From Silene noctiflora (Eukaryota > Streptophyta > Magnoliopsida > Caryophyllales > Caryophyllaceae): DNA of 26,831 bases. Under the pieces are notes generated by a model. That model had not been told where the DNA came from. It saw only the letters and a list, made by a program, of their open reading frames with translations, and did no database searches. The number at the start of each line of letters is the position of its first letter. Position 1 is the stretch's first letter. Of this stretch, positions 1 through 9,879 are shown one piece after another. Both the position numbers and the translations under genes were made by a program. The stretch is taken from the NCBI GenBank assembly GCA_009801015.1, contig VHZZ01000054.1:336988-363818 (forward strand). The letters run 5' to 3'.

Positions 1-1263
1 AATTCCAATTAAAATGCGACTCATACATAGAAAAATTATTCCTTAAGAAATTATCCGTAAATAAAATCAAAATCAAAGGAAATAATTTGAAAATGTATAA
101 ATAAATTAAATAAACAATAAAAATGAATAGAAATTATTAGGATATGAAAATGTCAAGTGGAATTAAATTGAATGCTAATGCCATGGTGGAATTAAATTAA
201 ATGATTTAGTCTAGCCTTTTAATTATATAGTATAGATGAGATATTTTACAGTGTACACTCGAATTTTTCGGTTTTCTATGTTCTACCCTTACATTTTTTA
301 TATTCTACATTATAGCCCTAAACTTCTTAATTATTTCTCAATATCATGACCTCCGTTAACTTTATCACTATCAATAATCCGTATTTTGACATTTATTCGG
401 ACTCATTAATATCGTATCACCATTCTATGTGAAAAGCATTAGAAATCACTTTTAATAAGCACAAGTTATTATTAAAATCTCATTTATGATTCAGGAAATA
501 ATAATGGAGATTTGATGAATTTTTAGTTAGATTCGTATACTAATTGGTCGATTAACGGGTAATTCGGCGAATTAATAAGTAAATAACTAGGCTATCGAGT
601 AATTGGAATGTTAAATAAACGATTTCATAGATCGATTAAGAAATTAACACATCAAAGACAATAAATAGGGTCATGGTATAAATTAATGTATAGAGTTCAG
701 GGGTATACCATAAAATTTCAAAAATGTACCCCATATCAAAACAAAGGAAAAGTGCACCCCATGGCTTGTTAATTTGTTTACCTGGCCCGTAAACCTGTTT
801 GATTTTCTAGGACTAAGACGTATTCCATGAAGTTATTTTTTACCCGTATTTAAACCAACTTCTGCTCCGAAACCCATATAACCCGACTTGTAGTCGACCC
901 GACCTTAATCCATTGTCAAGGTGTCCGATTTCTTTTAACAGGTCTGGTGCTCCATAATTTGGAGCTGATCATGGGCGGGTTTGGGATAATTAATGAACAA
1001 GGAAATAAATAGAAATTTCAGGTGCAAATTAATTCCTATGGAGTTGGGCTCAAAGGAGAACAATAGAGCATTAGCCCAAGGTTGGAATGGGCCAAATAAC
1101 TTAACCAAATATGGAGTGATAGATTAATGGGCTTTGCTTTACGGGTAACCCGGATGAGACTTACGTGAGAATATGGATTAGGAAATGGAGCAAGAGATTA
1201 ATACAATGTCCATAAATCATATTCCCATAATTCCATCGATAATCCGACACAAAGTTAAGGTAA
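1..1263. other. AT-rich intergenic sequence, no gene seen
   Basis: No open frame of interest and no recognised domain. Short words such as GGGGTATACCATAAAATTTC and a GGGTTTGGGATAATTAATG stretch look like decayed repeats, but I could not define borders. Confidence 0.5.
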
Positions 1264-1271
1264 TCGATACT

Positions 1272-1617
1272 CAGGTAGCACGAACACTCCTCCTAACTAG
1301 CCGTCCCATGTCCGACGCTGTGTCGGACACACGCCTAAACATGTTATAATTTAGACGATAAAACGAGGAATAAATGTCAAAAGAGATTGGTTAGAAGATA
1401 GATTTGGATGAGAAATGAGAATTAGTTATAGTCATGGTCAAATTTGACCTTCACTCATTTAAATTTAATATCAAATACATTACAAAACTAGAATCATACG
1501 TTATTTATAACCATAAAATATATATTTTATTAAATTTAAATAGCGTGTCTCAGGTCCTAAATTTCATACGATGTCGTATCAAGTGTTTGTATCGTGTCCG
1601 TTTTAGTGCTACCTAGA
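1272..1617 (-). mobile_element. hAT-like MITE, copy A
   Basis: About 346 bp running from AGGTAGCACG to GTGCTACCTAG, flanked by TCGATACT (1264-1271) and TCGGTACT (1618-1625), an 8-bp duplication with one mismatch. It is the reverse complement of the element at 8312-8667 along its length, sharing GTGTCGGACAC near one end, the TAAATTTAATA core and ATAACCATAAAATATATATT. It has no transposase. The 8-bp duplication and short termini point to the hAT superfamily. Open frames inside it (1434-1616) are not genes. Confidence 0.85.
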
Positions 1618-1752
1618 TCGGTACTATTGTCTATTCCCGATAACCTGACACAAATTAGTAGTCTTATACAACCCTACTTAACTCTAATTTCAGCATTAGA
1701 AAAATTACTCCAGCAATTATTTTTCCCTTTTTTCTCACTTACTCCAACTACA

Positions 1753-3092
1753 TGTAACACCCCCATACACCAATGTGCCTTACCAAGACCACCTTAACAT
1801 ATAGAGATGCTACCATCTCGGTTACCCGAGGCATAGTATATATCACAAGGGATCATTAAGAAACAACATTAAAAGATAAGTTTAAAGTGATACATATCCA
1901 AATCCAGAAATCCTCAAAGTGAGGTACAACCGTCTCAAAACCAAAATACTGAAAGTACTGAAACCAAAACTATCATAAGACATAGCGGAAGACTAGCTAT
2001 AAGACTCAGTGGTGACTCCATCCCAAGCAACCCGCGAGCTATCCAGCGCATACCTACTAATCAACTGCTCAACATTCCCCAATGGATCGCCACAGTTTTC
2101 AAAACACATAAATGGGGTCAGTTACTGCATAACGAGATACAACAATAAAATATAATACATCGTCACATTCTTCCAACTCCACAATTTCTCTTAACACCTG
2201 ACTACACAAGTGTAGCCCTGCCAGATTACCCGTCGCAACAGAAAATCCACTCCGCCAGTGGGGACCGCAGTCATGCCACCTAAGCCCCGCTCAAAACCGT
2301 AGAGCGCAAAACCCATTGAACCTTAATGTGCACATCCCCTTTGTGACGGGAACCATAAGGGGCGAATAAGAGCGTGAAGCCATTCCCGCAAATGACTCCA
2401 CTCAGCCGATGGCGCACCTCGCGAATTATATACAATTATAACATTCATCCATAAATTGATAAACATGTCATCATCAAACAATGTCATCATAAACAAGATA
2501 TACTCATATCATCACATCGTCAAAACCAATTACACAGTAACCGAGTACGAAAACCCTACGTAAGACGAAAATCACCAAGCTAGCGCAATAAGTTACAACC
2601 TCTCCTCTACGAAGTCACCTCCAATACAACAAACATCTAATCATGATCTAAACGACAATTTACTCCCAAAAAGCCTCAATCTACCCAATTAGGGTTTAAA
2701 CAATATTAACGAATTAACATAGAAATGACATGAGGATCTTACTCACGATACGACGATCACAACGGTATGAAAAACCCCAAAAGTTATGCACCTTTGCCAC
2801 TTGATTTGATAGAAAAGAGAAAACAACGTTATTTTGAGATGTGAAAGGTTTTATGAAAGCGAAATGAAAATGAAAAGAAATGATGCGTCGATATAACAAA
2901 AACCCCTTTTACTTTAAATCAAGCCGGAAAATAAAAGCCCGTAACATCGAGTAACACGTACTCGATCGAGTTGACCCAACTTGGTCGAGTAACTAACAAA
3001 CATGACCCTATCAAAAGCTGATCATAACTTACTTGATAGAGTATCCTCTACTCGATAGAGTATCCAAAGATCAGAATACCTGAGGTATTACA
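1753..3092. mobile_element. Solo LTR of an LTR retrotransposon, 1340 bp
   Basis: Starts TGTAACACCCCCATAC and ends GAATACCTGAGGTATTACA: the TG...CA ends with a short inverted TGTAA(C/T)ACC terminus of a retroviral-type LTR. It is flanked on both sides by the perfect 5-bp duplication CTACA (1748-1752 and 3093-3097). No gag, protease, polymerase, primer-binding site or polypurine tract is beside it, so recombination between two LTRs has removed the body. The family is probably Ty3/gypsy by its start sequence; orientation is undecided. Confidence 0.85.
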
Positions 3093-3127
3093 CTACAAAA
3101 CTTAACTATTACGAAGTACTTTTATAT

Positions 3128-3252
3128 TTTTCTTTTGATTGTGATCAGGTCTCCCTACCGACAGTTGGGACAATTTCTTTCACGGTAATCAAACACCTGA
3201 CCACTTATTCAAAAGATGAGAGCCTTTAACCCTCACACCAACCAACTTTGAC
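3128..3252 (-). mobile_element. tRNA-derived SINE, about 125 bp
   Basis: On the minus strand it reads TTGGTGTGAGGGTTAAAGG (box A-like), then GGTGTTTGATTACC (box B-like, compare GGTTCGANTCC), and ends in an A-rich tail (CAATCAAAAGAAAAA). It is flanked by AAGTACTTTTATAT (3114-3127) and AAATACTTTTATAT (3253-3266), a 14-bp duplication with one mismatch, as made by LINE-driven insertion. A diverged relative sits at 10733-10914. Confidence 0.75.
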
Positions 3253-3660
3253 AAATACTTTTATATCTAAGCAGGCCCTTACTTACATAGGTGAACCCGA
3301 CCTAACCCGTCTTTTTCACAAACCATAATCCCTTGTAGGAAAAGACTCAAAAGGCACCCGCATGAAGGAAACAAACGCATCCAAAAAACGAAAGACGTGA
3401 ACGCGTATGCATACATATAACACAAAATTAACATACTTCACCCTCACACTTCCTATAATTCAACCCCATCTCACTTTTTTTTTTTGTTTCTTTTACCAAA
3501 AAAACGACTTCAATACTCCATAAATTAAACCCCCAAAAATTCCCAAAAACCTTCAATATCTTAATAGAGTACCTATAATTAATTAATTAATCTTTGCAAT
3601 AGTCAATAAATTAATACTATTGTATAATTAAGCAGTAATTTTATAAAATTATATTTGTAA

Positions 3661-3721
3661 TTCGCAATTCGCAAGGAATACAGAGATTCTTAACTTGCTT
3701 CCATGGCGATTATTTACTGAG
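3661..3721 (+). promoter_or_regulatory. Possible orphan leader exon
   Basis: GCAAGGAATACAGAGATTC... ends TTTACTGAG before GTACCC, a donor-like site at 3722, and is followed by T-rich sequence with CTTGCTTGATTCTAAG words typical of plant leader introns. It contains a five-codon frame starting at 3703 (MAIIY). It could be the first exon of an unidentified gene whose next exon might be 6077-6186. No protein evidence supports it. Confidence 0.2.
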
Positions 3722-4350
3722 GTACCCACTCAATTTTACAATAATCTATTTTGCTTGCTTGATTCTAAGTTTGATTCGTTAGTTCGCATTTTTTTATTCT
3801 TTTAGTTGTGTCGGAGCTAGGAGGTTAGTAATTCCGAAGTTTTTATTTAAATTTTTCGATTTTTTTTCAAGTTTAGTCTAAATTATTATAAGTACTGCAG
3901 CTCGTTTTTCTTGTTGAATTCAAATCTTGGTTCCGTTACCGGAAATTGTCGTATAGCGGGGCGGTTTTTTGGCGGAGGTACCAATTATTTTAGAATGAAA
4001 TTGGTGATGTGTTGTCTTTAGAATTTGACCATGGAACAACGCCATGTCACTATGAGATGACCACCTGGATACGAGCGATAAGGAAAGATTGTTTGTTTAA
4101 TAAGCAAAATATAGTGAGATGTAGTATGACCGGCGTGGACCCATTTTTGGATAATACTTTAAAAATTAACCCATTTTGTTAATTAATTTGTTAAAACGAT
4201 CCATTTTGGCAAAAAAATCGGGTACGTCTTGCTTAAGACATTTTATAATCGGTCTTTTATTTTTGTTTATTCAAATTAATGTGAGTGTTGTCTTAACTCC
4301 GGATGGTCTTAACAAAGAATTTATGTAAGGTGTTAATAAAAATATTTATA

Positions 4351-4458
4351 ATAGTTGGGCCTCAACCATCTTTCTAAGGTTTTGGTTGTAACGGTTTATC
4401 TATCATAGTTGGGCCTCAGCCATCACCTTAAGGTTTTGGTTGAGACGATTCATCTATC
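4351..4458 (+). repeat. Tandem pair of 54-bp LTR-end-like fragments
   Basis: Copies 4351-4404 and 4405-4458 both run ATAGTTGGGCCTCARCCATC, then TAAGGTTTTGGTTG, then a YATCTATC end. This phrase is one I associate with the 3' end of plant Copia-type LTRs just before a tRNA-Met primer-binding site, but no TGGTATCAGAGC follows. The family assignment is therefore tentative; the tandem duplication is plain. Confidence 0.7.
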
Positions 4459-5653
4459 AGGTGTAAGCATGTAGCATTTAGATTGAAGCTTTTTCTATGA
4501 AGTAGTTCAAGATTTATTTTATTGTTAAGGGCGGAAAGTTTTAGTCGAGACGAACTAGTTATCTAGTGTAAAGAAGATTAGGAAAACAGTCGAAATTTTT
4601 AATTAAATCATCGAAATTTTAACTCTGTAATGGCTGCAATCAATTGACGGTAATGGGGTTTATCATGTGCGCATCAAAGGTAACTGTTGCACACCCCCTC
4701 GTTATAAAAAAAAATAAAAAAAATGGTATTTATTCATCTAATTACTCGTAATTCTCGTCAATTCTTATATAAAACAGTTTATGATAAAATTATAATACGA
4801 GTAAAATAGACTTCTCTCCTATCAGTTTTTTCAGCAAATTAATGAATTTACTAGTATAGAACCCGTGCTACAGCACGGTAATTTTGTAGGAGGTGTTTCT
4901 AAATAGGTGTCCAAATTAATGTTATTTGTATAAATTGTATGCGTTTTAAATTTAATTTTAAAATATATTTGATATAACTAACATGAAAGGTTACGAAAGT
5001 TTACTAACATGAAAACATAGTTTAAGTTACATTTTTGAAGTATTAATAAACTATAATTGTAAATCATTATTACATGCAACTAATTTATGACATTAATAAC
5101 ACATTTTAAGTTACATTAGATGTACAATCTCTGATCAAAATACGATTGGGTCTTATATAAAAATCCAGTAAAAACGATATAATTCAGTAAAAATAATATA
5201 GTACGAATCTAAAAAGACGAAAATTATATTCATTATTGTTAAAAAAAAGATTGACAACGATATTGTATAGTGTATATAAAGTTGCGATTTTCTATGTATA
5301 TTTATTATTGCTAAAAAATGATTGATCGCAATTATTTGACGGATATATTAATTGAGTACAATATTTTAGAAGAGAATATTTTAGAAAAAAATATTCCATA
5401 TGTAATATGGGATTGACGTCAATTTATAGAATATTAATCACCTATAGTAGTTAATATAGTAGTTAATGACGTAGAAGAATATTAATCACCAGAAATATTC
5501 CATATGGATATCGCAATTGAGTACAATTGACTATTGACTACAATATATTAATTAGTGTATATTTAGAAGGGAATATTCTGTTTGGGGAGGCAGTGAGCGG
5601 GAAACGTGAGCGGGAAAAACACAAGTGTGTTAATCTTTTAGTATATAGGGGAT
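4459..5653. other. AT-rich repeat-like intergenic sequence
   Basis: No gene. A small hairpin CCCGTGCTACAGCACGG at about 4862, after CTAGTATAGAA, looks like a transposon end. Internally, ATATTCCATATG and AATTGAGTACAA each occur twice (about 5350-5400 and 5500-5530), and ATATTAATCACC occurs twice between 5429 and 5491. The block may be one decayed element ending near TTTTAGTATATAGGG. Confidence 0.4.
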
Positions 5654-5846
5654 CACAAATTCTCATTTGTGACGGGCGATATCCGTCACAAGCTTGTGAC
5701 GGGTCAAATAATACCTACTTGAGTAGATAAAGACAAGCTATTTGCCTTCCCTAGACACTTTTGCTTTTGTCTTATTTATCTAAGTGGTGATACTCGACTC
5801 GTCACAAACTTGTGACGGATATATCCGTCACAAGGGAGACTTTTTG
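5654..5846. mobile_element. Mutator-like foldback MITE with 9-bp duplication
   Basis: 193 bp between perfect 9-bp direct repeats ATAGGGGAT (5645-5653 and 5847-5855). The left arm CACAAATTCTCATTTGTGAC and right arm (inverted) CAAAAAGTCTCCCTTGTGAC continue as long inverted repeats of about 80 bp. Each arm also contains its own palindrome (GTGACGGGCGATATCCGTCAC and GTGACGGATATATCCGTCAC), so the element folds into a branched structure. A 9-bp duplication with long arms indicates a non-autonomous Mutator-like element. Confidence 0.85.
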
Positions 5847-6076
5847 ATAGGGGATGGGTGTAAAATCTTTTTTAATAAACATTTTTCCCTCCAAAAACAA
5901 TAAATTACTGGTAATCGTACTTAGATACTACGTACAAAATTAGTAATTAATGATTTAAATTATGCACGTGTACAAATAAACAAAATGTACAAACGTGTGA
6001 CATTTAAAATATGTCGTTCTGTTTTTAGTTAAATTCGTACAAATAACTGTAAATAATGTAAAATTTTATATGGCAG

Positions 6077-6186
6077 GGACATAACAGAGAAATAATTGCG
6101 CGTGACAAGGTTCTTAAGTACTAGAGATGGGTAATCGCAGAGCTAATATGAGGAAATTCTTTGGCAGATGCAAAGTTGGTAACAAG
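6077..6186 (+). other. Possible orphan coding exon
   Basis: Preceded by an acceptor-like TATATGGCAG and ending AACAAG before GTAAAC. From the ATG at 6127 it reads 20 codons (MGNRRANMRKFFGRCKVGNK) to the donor in phase 0. If unspliced the frame stops five codons on. The peptide is very basic and resembles in layout the candidate DGK exon at 12025. No downstream exon could be joined convincingly. Confidence 0.2.
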
Positions 6187-6208
6187 GTAAACTATGCTTA
6201 ATTGCTTA

Positions 6209-6608
6209 CTCGCTTTGTCCCGGTCTTTTGTTTGTCTATTTTATTTTCGGATTTTCTCAGGGCACATTTTAATAAGTTAATTAGAGAAAGTTTGGTGAGA
6301 ATATTTCACTAATTATGGTAAATGTGAGTTTGTATATCTATTTTTCATGATATATTCTCAACAAACTTTCTATAATTAACTTATTAACATATGCCCTTGC
6401 GTACATGCATGCACATGTTAGAAAAATCGATTTATTTTGGAGTGTCTCAGTCAATTGTTTGCCTTTCTATTTTAAGAATGTATTTGATAGACGGTTTGAT
6501 ATCTACACTCTTTTTGTTTCATTTGTCATCTAACAATTGCCCCCTTCTCTTTCCTTGGTCTTTGTACGAAGACCAAAGGCAAACAAATAACTGGGACAGA
6601 AAGAGTGC
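6209..6608. mobile_element. Stowaway MITE interrupted by a nested foldback
   Basis: Left end CTCGCTTTGTCCCGGTCTTT with TTGTTTGTC; right end GCAAACAAATAACTGGGACA with GAAAGAG, an inverted match. TA dinucleotides flank it (6207-6208 and 6609-6610). At 400 bp it is longer than a usual Stowaway because a 137-bp foldback is inserted at 6260-6396. The open frame at 6391-6615 is a by-product. Confidence 0.6.
6260..6396. mobile_element. Nested foldback MITE, about 137 bp
   Basis: GGGCACATTTTAATAAGTTA through GAGAATAT on the left is mirrored on the right by ATATTCTCAACAAACTTTCT through TAACATATGCCC: about 45-bp inverted arms with only a handful of mismatches. The arms are nearly the whole element. 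No clear target duplication was found. Confidence 0.75.
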
Positions 6609-6609
6609 T

Positions 6610-7055
6610 AAATAATGCTATTTTACGCTATAGTTATTTCGAGTTTCGTGTCTTTTAATCGTGATTTATTTATTCTATATTTGTGTTAGTTAGACTCAGT
6701 TAGAGTAATCTATGATATATGTGTGCGTTTTGTCCATGTTATTTTACGTTCTAAATTTTCTTTGAATATTTTGTGAATTAGATATAACTCTATTTTTTTT
6801 TGGCACATGAGAGGAGCGAAGCTAATAACTAAAAACGATACGAGATAAAGAGATACCTAAAACATCTTTCTCGAAGAATAAACCATAAATCATTGAGACA
6901 TGTACTAAAATGTTAACTATGTTATTCGATAGCCAGAGCCAAAATAAATTCACCATTTCTTATTTAAGATCGTTTTAATTAAGACGATTCATATATGAGA
7001 CACTAGATTTTTTTGAGTTAAGACGGTTTTAAGCAGGACCGACTAGAATAAATGA
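6610..7055. other. Intergenic sequence, no gene seen
   Basis: T-rich, with AAGACGATTC and AAGACGGTTTTAAGC words near 6978-7038 that belong to the GTCTTA-type repeat seen elsewhere in the window. No coding signal. Confidence 0.4.
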
Positions 7056-7319
7056 CTACATGCCAAGGGAAGAGATTCAGGGAAATGTCATTGTCGTAGA
7101 GTGAGTGAACCATTCCATAGACGCATAGTCATCGAAGATTCGAGTCGTGCTTGTGTCACTAAATGTGCGTGTAATACGCGCGTGATGCGTCCTATTCAAT
7201 TTCTCGTGGATAACTCCATTCTTTCATGGCTATTACATGTATCGGAGGTTTACCACACAAAAAATAGAGGCTGCGGATTCCCTCGTAAAAAAAAAAAATT
7301 ATTCATTTTTAACTTGTAG
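7056..7319 (+). other. Unassigned open frame with protein-like composition
   Basis: Open for 88 codons after a TGA at 7053-7055, with a local base composition richer in G+C than its surroundings up to about 7280. It contains CHCRRVSEPFHRR, SSRACVTKCACNTRV and PIQFLVDNSILSWLL, a Cys- and Arg-rich part followed by a hydrophobic segment. It has no ATG in a sensible place at its start; GTG at 7101 is not a plant start. The family is not recognised. It could be an internal exon (a GT follows GTATCGGAG near 7247), a pseudogene piece or chance. Confidence 0.25.
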
Positions 7320-7735
7320 TGTTATGAGACCAAGTTTAATTTAGATTTATATACCTAGTTTACCTACTATCTATAATATTGCTATATGGAGTACTAAATA
7401 AAATATCTAACTACTTTTATACGGAGTATCATCCAAAATGCAGTTTATGGACTATACATCTGAGGTAGTACCTCTTAATATCTATTTTCTGAGTTTTATA
7501 TTAAAGTTTTTGAGTTCTATTTTAAATATCATGAGTTTGTAGTATTAAGTTTTTGAGTACATTTATTTAAAACATTAAACTAAAAAAAAATATAATATTA
7601 CTCAAAAACTATATTTAAAAATACTAATATGCTCAGAAACAATGTGTATATGCTCAAAAATTAAAAGGTCTGGGGTAATTCCTCCGATGCGTAATCTTTT
7701 TTCTCTCCAAAATGCATAAAAAATATAAGGATGTA
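7320..7735. other. AT-rich intergenic sequence
   Basis: Repeated TTTTTGAGT/ACTCAAAAA words around 7500-7660 (TTGAGTTCTATTTTAAATAT, TTACTCAAAAACTATATT) suggest a decayed inverted-repeat element. No gene. Confidence 0.35.
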
Positions 7736-7738
7736 CAC

Positions 7739-8046
7739 GGCGGACCCAAGGGGGGCCCGGGTGGGTAGGTGCCCCTCATGAAATTTCAGAAATAAATATT
7801 TATAAATATCTATAGTACAGACTAATTTAGTGTGGCATAGTTGGTAGAAGTGTGAAAGTTTTATTCAAGAGATTGAGGTTCGATTCCTGCTACTTACAAA
7901 TACAAATCCATGACTTTTAGATGACTTACCAAATTCTAAACCATTGAACCACTTGCATTTTTTTAATGTTGTCTTAGACGCGTTTAAATATTCGCGTCAA
8001 AAAAATTTAGTGCCCCCCTAAAACTAAATTCCTGGGTCCGTCACTG
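7739..8046. mobile_element. Composite repeat with tRNA-like internal boxes
   Basis: Starts GGCGGACCCAAGGGGGGCCC and ends CCTGGGTCCGTCACTGG, an inverted GGACCCA/TGGGTCC end pair often seen in plant repeats. Inside, TGGCATAGTTGGTAGAAG (about 7843-7860) and GGTTCGATTCC (about 7887-7897) match RNA polymerase III boxes A and B at roughly SINE spacing. The flanking GGATGTAC and AGATGTAT are similar and could be a degenerate target duplication. Either a SINE head captured in a DNA element or a single SINE-like family. Confidence 0.45.
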
Positions 8047-8311
8047 GAGATGTATGGAGTATAAAATGAGTTTATTAGATTGCATTTCATTTCAAACGAC
8101 TTTCTCTTATAAAACTTATATAATTTCACCTTTTTGTAAACTAATTTCGATACTTCTAGTTGAGATCCAGGCCATCTTAACCAGGTACTTTATTGGTATT
8201 TATACATGTTATTTTCAATTTTGGAAATAGTTATTTAGTTAATTTAAGCAAATGTTTGTTTGAAGGTTATTTTATTAAATTTGTAATGGAAGATGCTCCG
8301 TAACTTATAGT

Positions 8312-8667
8312 CTAGGTAGCACAAAAACGGACACGGACACGGACACGTGACACGGACTCCTATGAAATTTAGGACACGGGACACGCTATTAAAATTTAAT
8401 AAAATATATATTTTATGGTTATAAATAGCGTATAATTTCATTTTTTTAATGTATTTGATATTAAATTTACATAAGTGAAGGTAAAATTTGACCTTGACTA
8501 TAAATAATTCTCATTTCCCAGCCAAACCCATCTTCTAATCAATTTCTTTTGACATTTTATTCCTCGTCTAACTATAGGCGTGTGTCCGACGAGTGTCGGG
8601 TGTCCGTGTGTCGGACACAGTGTCGGACACGGGACGGCTAGTTAGGAGGAGTGTCCGTGCTACCTAG
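8312..8667 (+). mobile_element. hAT-like MITE, copy B
   Basis: 356 bp with perfect 11-bp termini CTAGGTAGCAC and GTGCTACCTAG, flanked by the perfect 8-bp duplication CTTATAGT (8304-8311 and 8668-8675). Near both ends it carries clusters of GGACAC/GTGTCC (GGACACGGACACGGACACG on the left, GTGTCGGACACAGTGTCGG on the right). It matches copy A (1272-1617) inverted. The better-preserved duplication suggests it is the younger insertion. Non-coding. Confidence 0.9.
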
Positions 8668-8711
8668 CTTATAGTACGCTATTAGTTTCACAATATTTTT
8701 AATAAATATTA

Positions 8712-9032
8712 CTTCCTCAGTCTTAGTTAGTGTGGGTTTTGCCTAGTTTATAAAAGTGTTTTTGGACTTAAACACTTTTTGGCTAAACACATCATTTTCT
8801 AAAAGTTAAAAACAAAATTTTCCAAAAGCTAAGAATCCATATTTTTGCCCATAAAAACAGAAGCAACAATTTGATACTTCTTATTTTAAAAACACTTTTA
8901 GAAAATCAAGGTTGAAAAACAACAACTCATTTTTAAGAAGTAAGGCCAAACATGCTCTTAATGATTTACGTTTGTTTTATTTTCCCCTTACGAAATAAAA
9001 TAAATGTAAACTATTCACTGAGATATAAGGAG
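8712..9032. mobile_element. Stowaway-like MITE with internal insertion
   Basis: TA|CTTCCTCAGTCTTAGTTAG at the left and ACTATTCACTGAGATATAAG followed by GAG|TA at the right are inverted Stowaway-type ends with TA flanks. The 321-bp length and the AAACACTTTTTGGC / GGCCAAACATG words inside suggest an additional element within. Confidence 0.5.
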
Positions 9033-9034
9033 TA

Positions 9035-9605
9035 TGAGATACTGGAACGTGAAACAAATGTCTTAAAATATATTAAAACTGGAACATGAAGCCAAATACT
9101 GCTATACCTCTAGTTGTATAATAAACATTGTCCAACCACTATACATCTATTCGAGCATATGTGTATTTTCTTGAACTTTTTTAAAGTTTGTTTTTTTATG
9201 TTTAAGTGTGTGCGTTCAGAAATTTTACAATATAACTCAGATTCTTTAACACAAAACTCGAAAACTTTAGTGAGAGCTCGATTTCTACGCCATATATCTG
9301 ATGGTATAGTCTATTAATTGAACATAAAATCTGATAAGTCTTTCTCTAAAGTATCCATTAAGAAAAAAAAGGAAAAAGGAAAAACAAAAATAAATGACGT
9401 TGTAACAACTTAAGATTAGGTATCTAGATAATGATTGATTAATAGTGTGAAAAAAAATATTCTAAAAATTAATGACACTACTATGATGAAAGTGAATGCT
9501 ATTTTGATATTCATTTTCGAGACCTTGATTGCTTGACTCCTTGCTCGCATGGATCACATGTTGAAGCTATTTAACACTACAATTATCATTTAATCAACTC
9601 TTATA
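9035..9605. other. AT-rich intergenic sequence, no gene seen
   Basis: The 67-codon frame at 9114-9317 has low-complexity composition and no family. Nothing else recognised. Confidence 0.4.
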
Positions 9606-9805
9606 CTCCCTCGATCTCGGTCATCTGCCCACTTTTGATTTTTGATTTTTTTATTTTGATGTAAAGACTAAGAAAATAAAAGGAGATCATTTTTTGTGGT
9701 TGTTAATAGATGACAAATGAACTGTAATGAATGTATATAATCAAATTACCCATGAATTTTTTTTCCTAATTTATAAAGGTAAACAAATGACTGAGACGAA
9801 GGAAG
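9606..9805. mobile_element. Complete Stowaway MITE, 200 bp
   Basis: Left end CTCCCTCGATCTCGGTCATC and right end GACTGAGACGAAGGAAG (inverse CTTCCTTCGTCTCAGTC), with TA target duplication at 9604-9605 and 9806-9807. Typical Stowaway (Tc1/mariner-derived) size. Non-coding. Confidence 0.85.
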
Positions 9806-9879
9806 TAATACATTACCATACCCATAAAGCTATAATATGTATTTTACCCAAGTATGTAAATTGATTGGTATTTTGATAA

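Noticed and set aside
7843-7900. A functional tRNA gene
   Set aside because: Boxes A and B are present but no acceptor stem or anticodon arm pairs properly; a SINE-like relic fits better.
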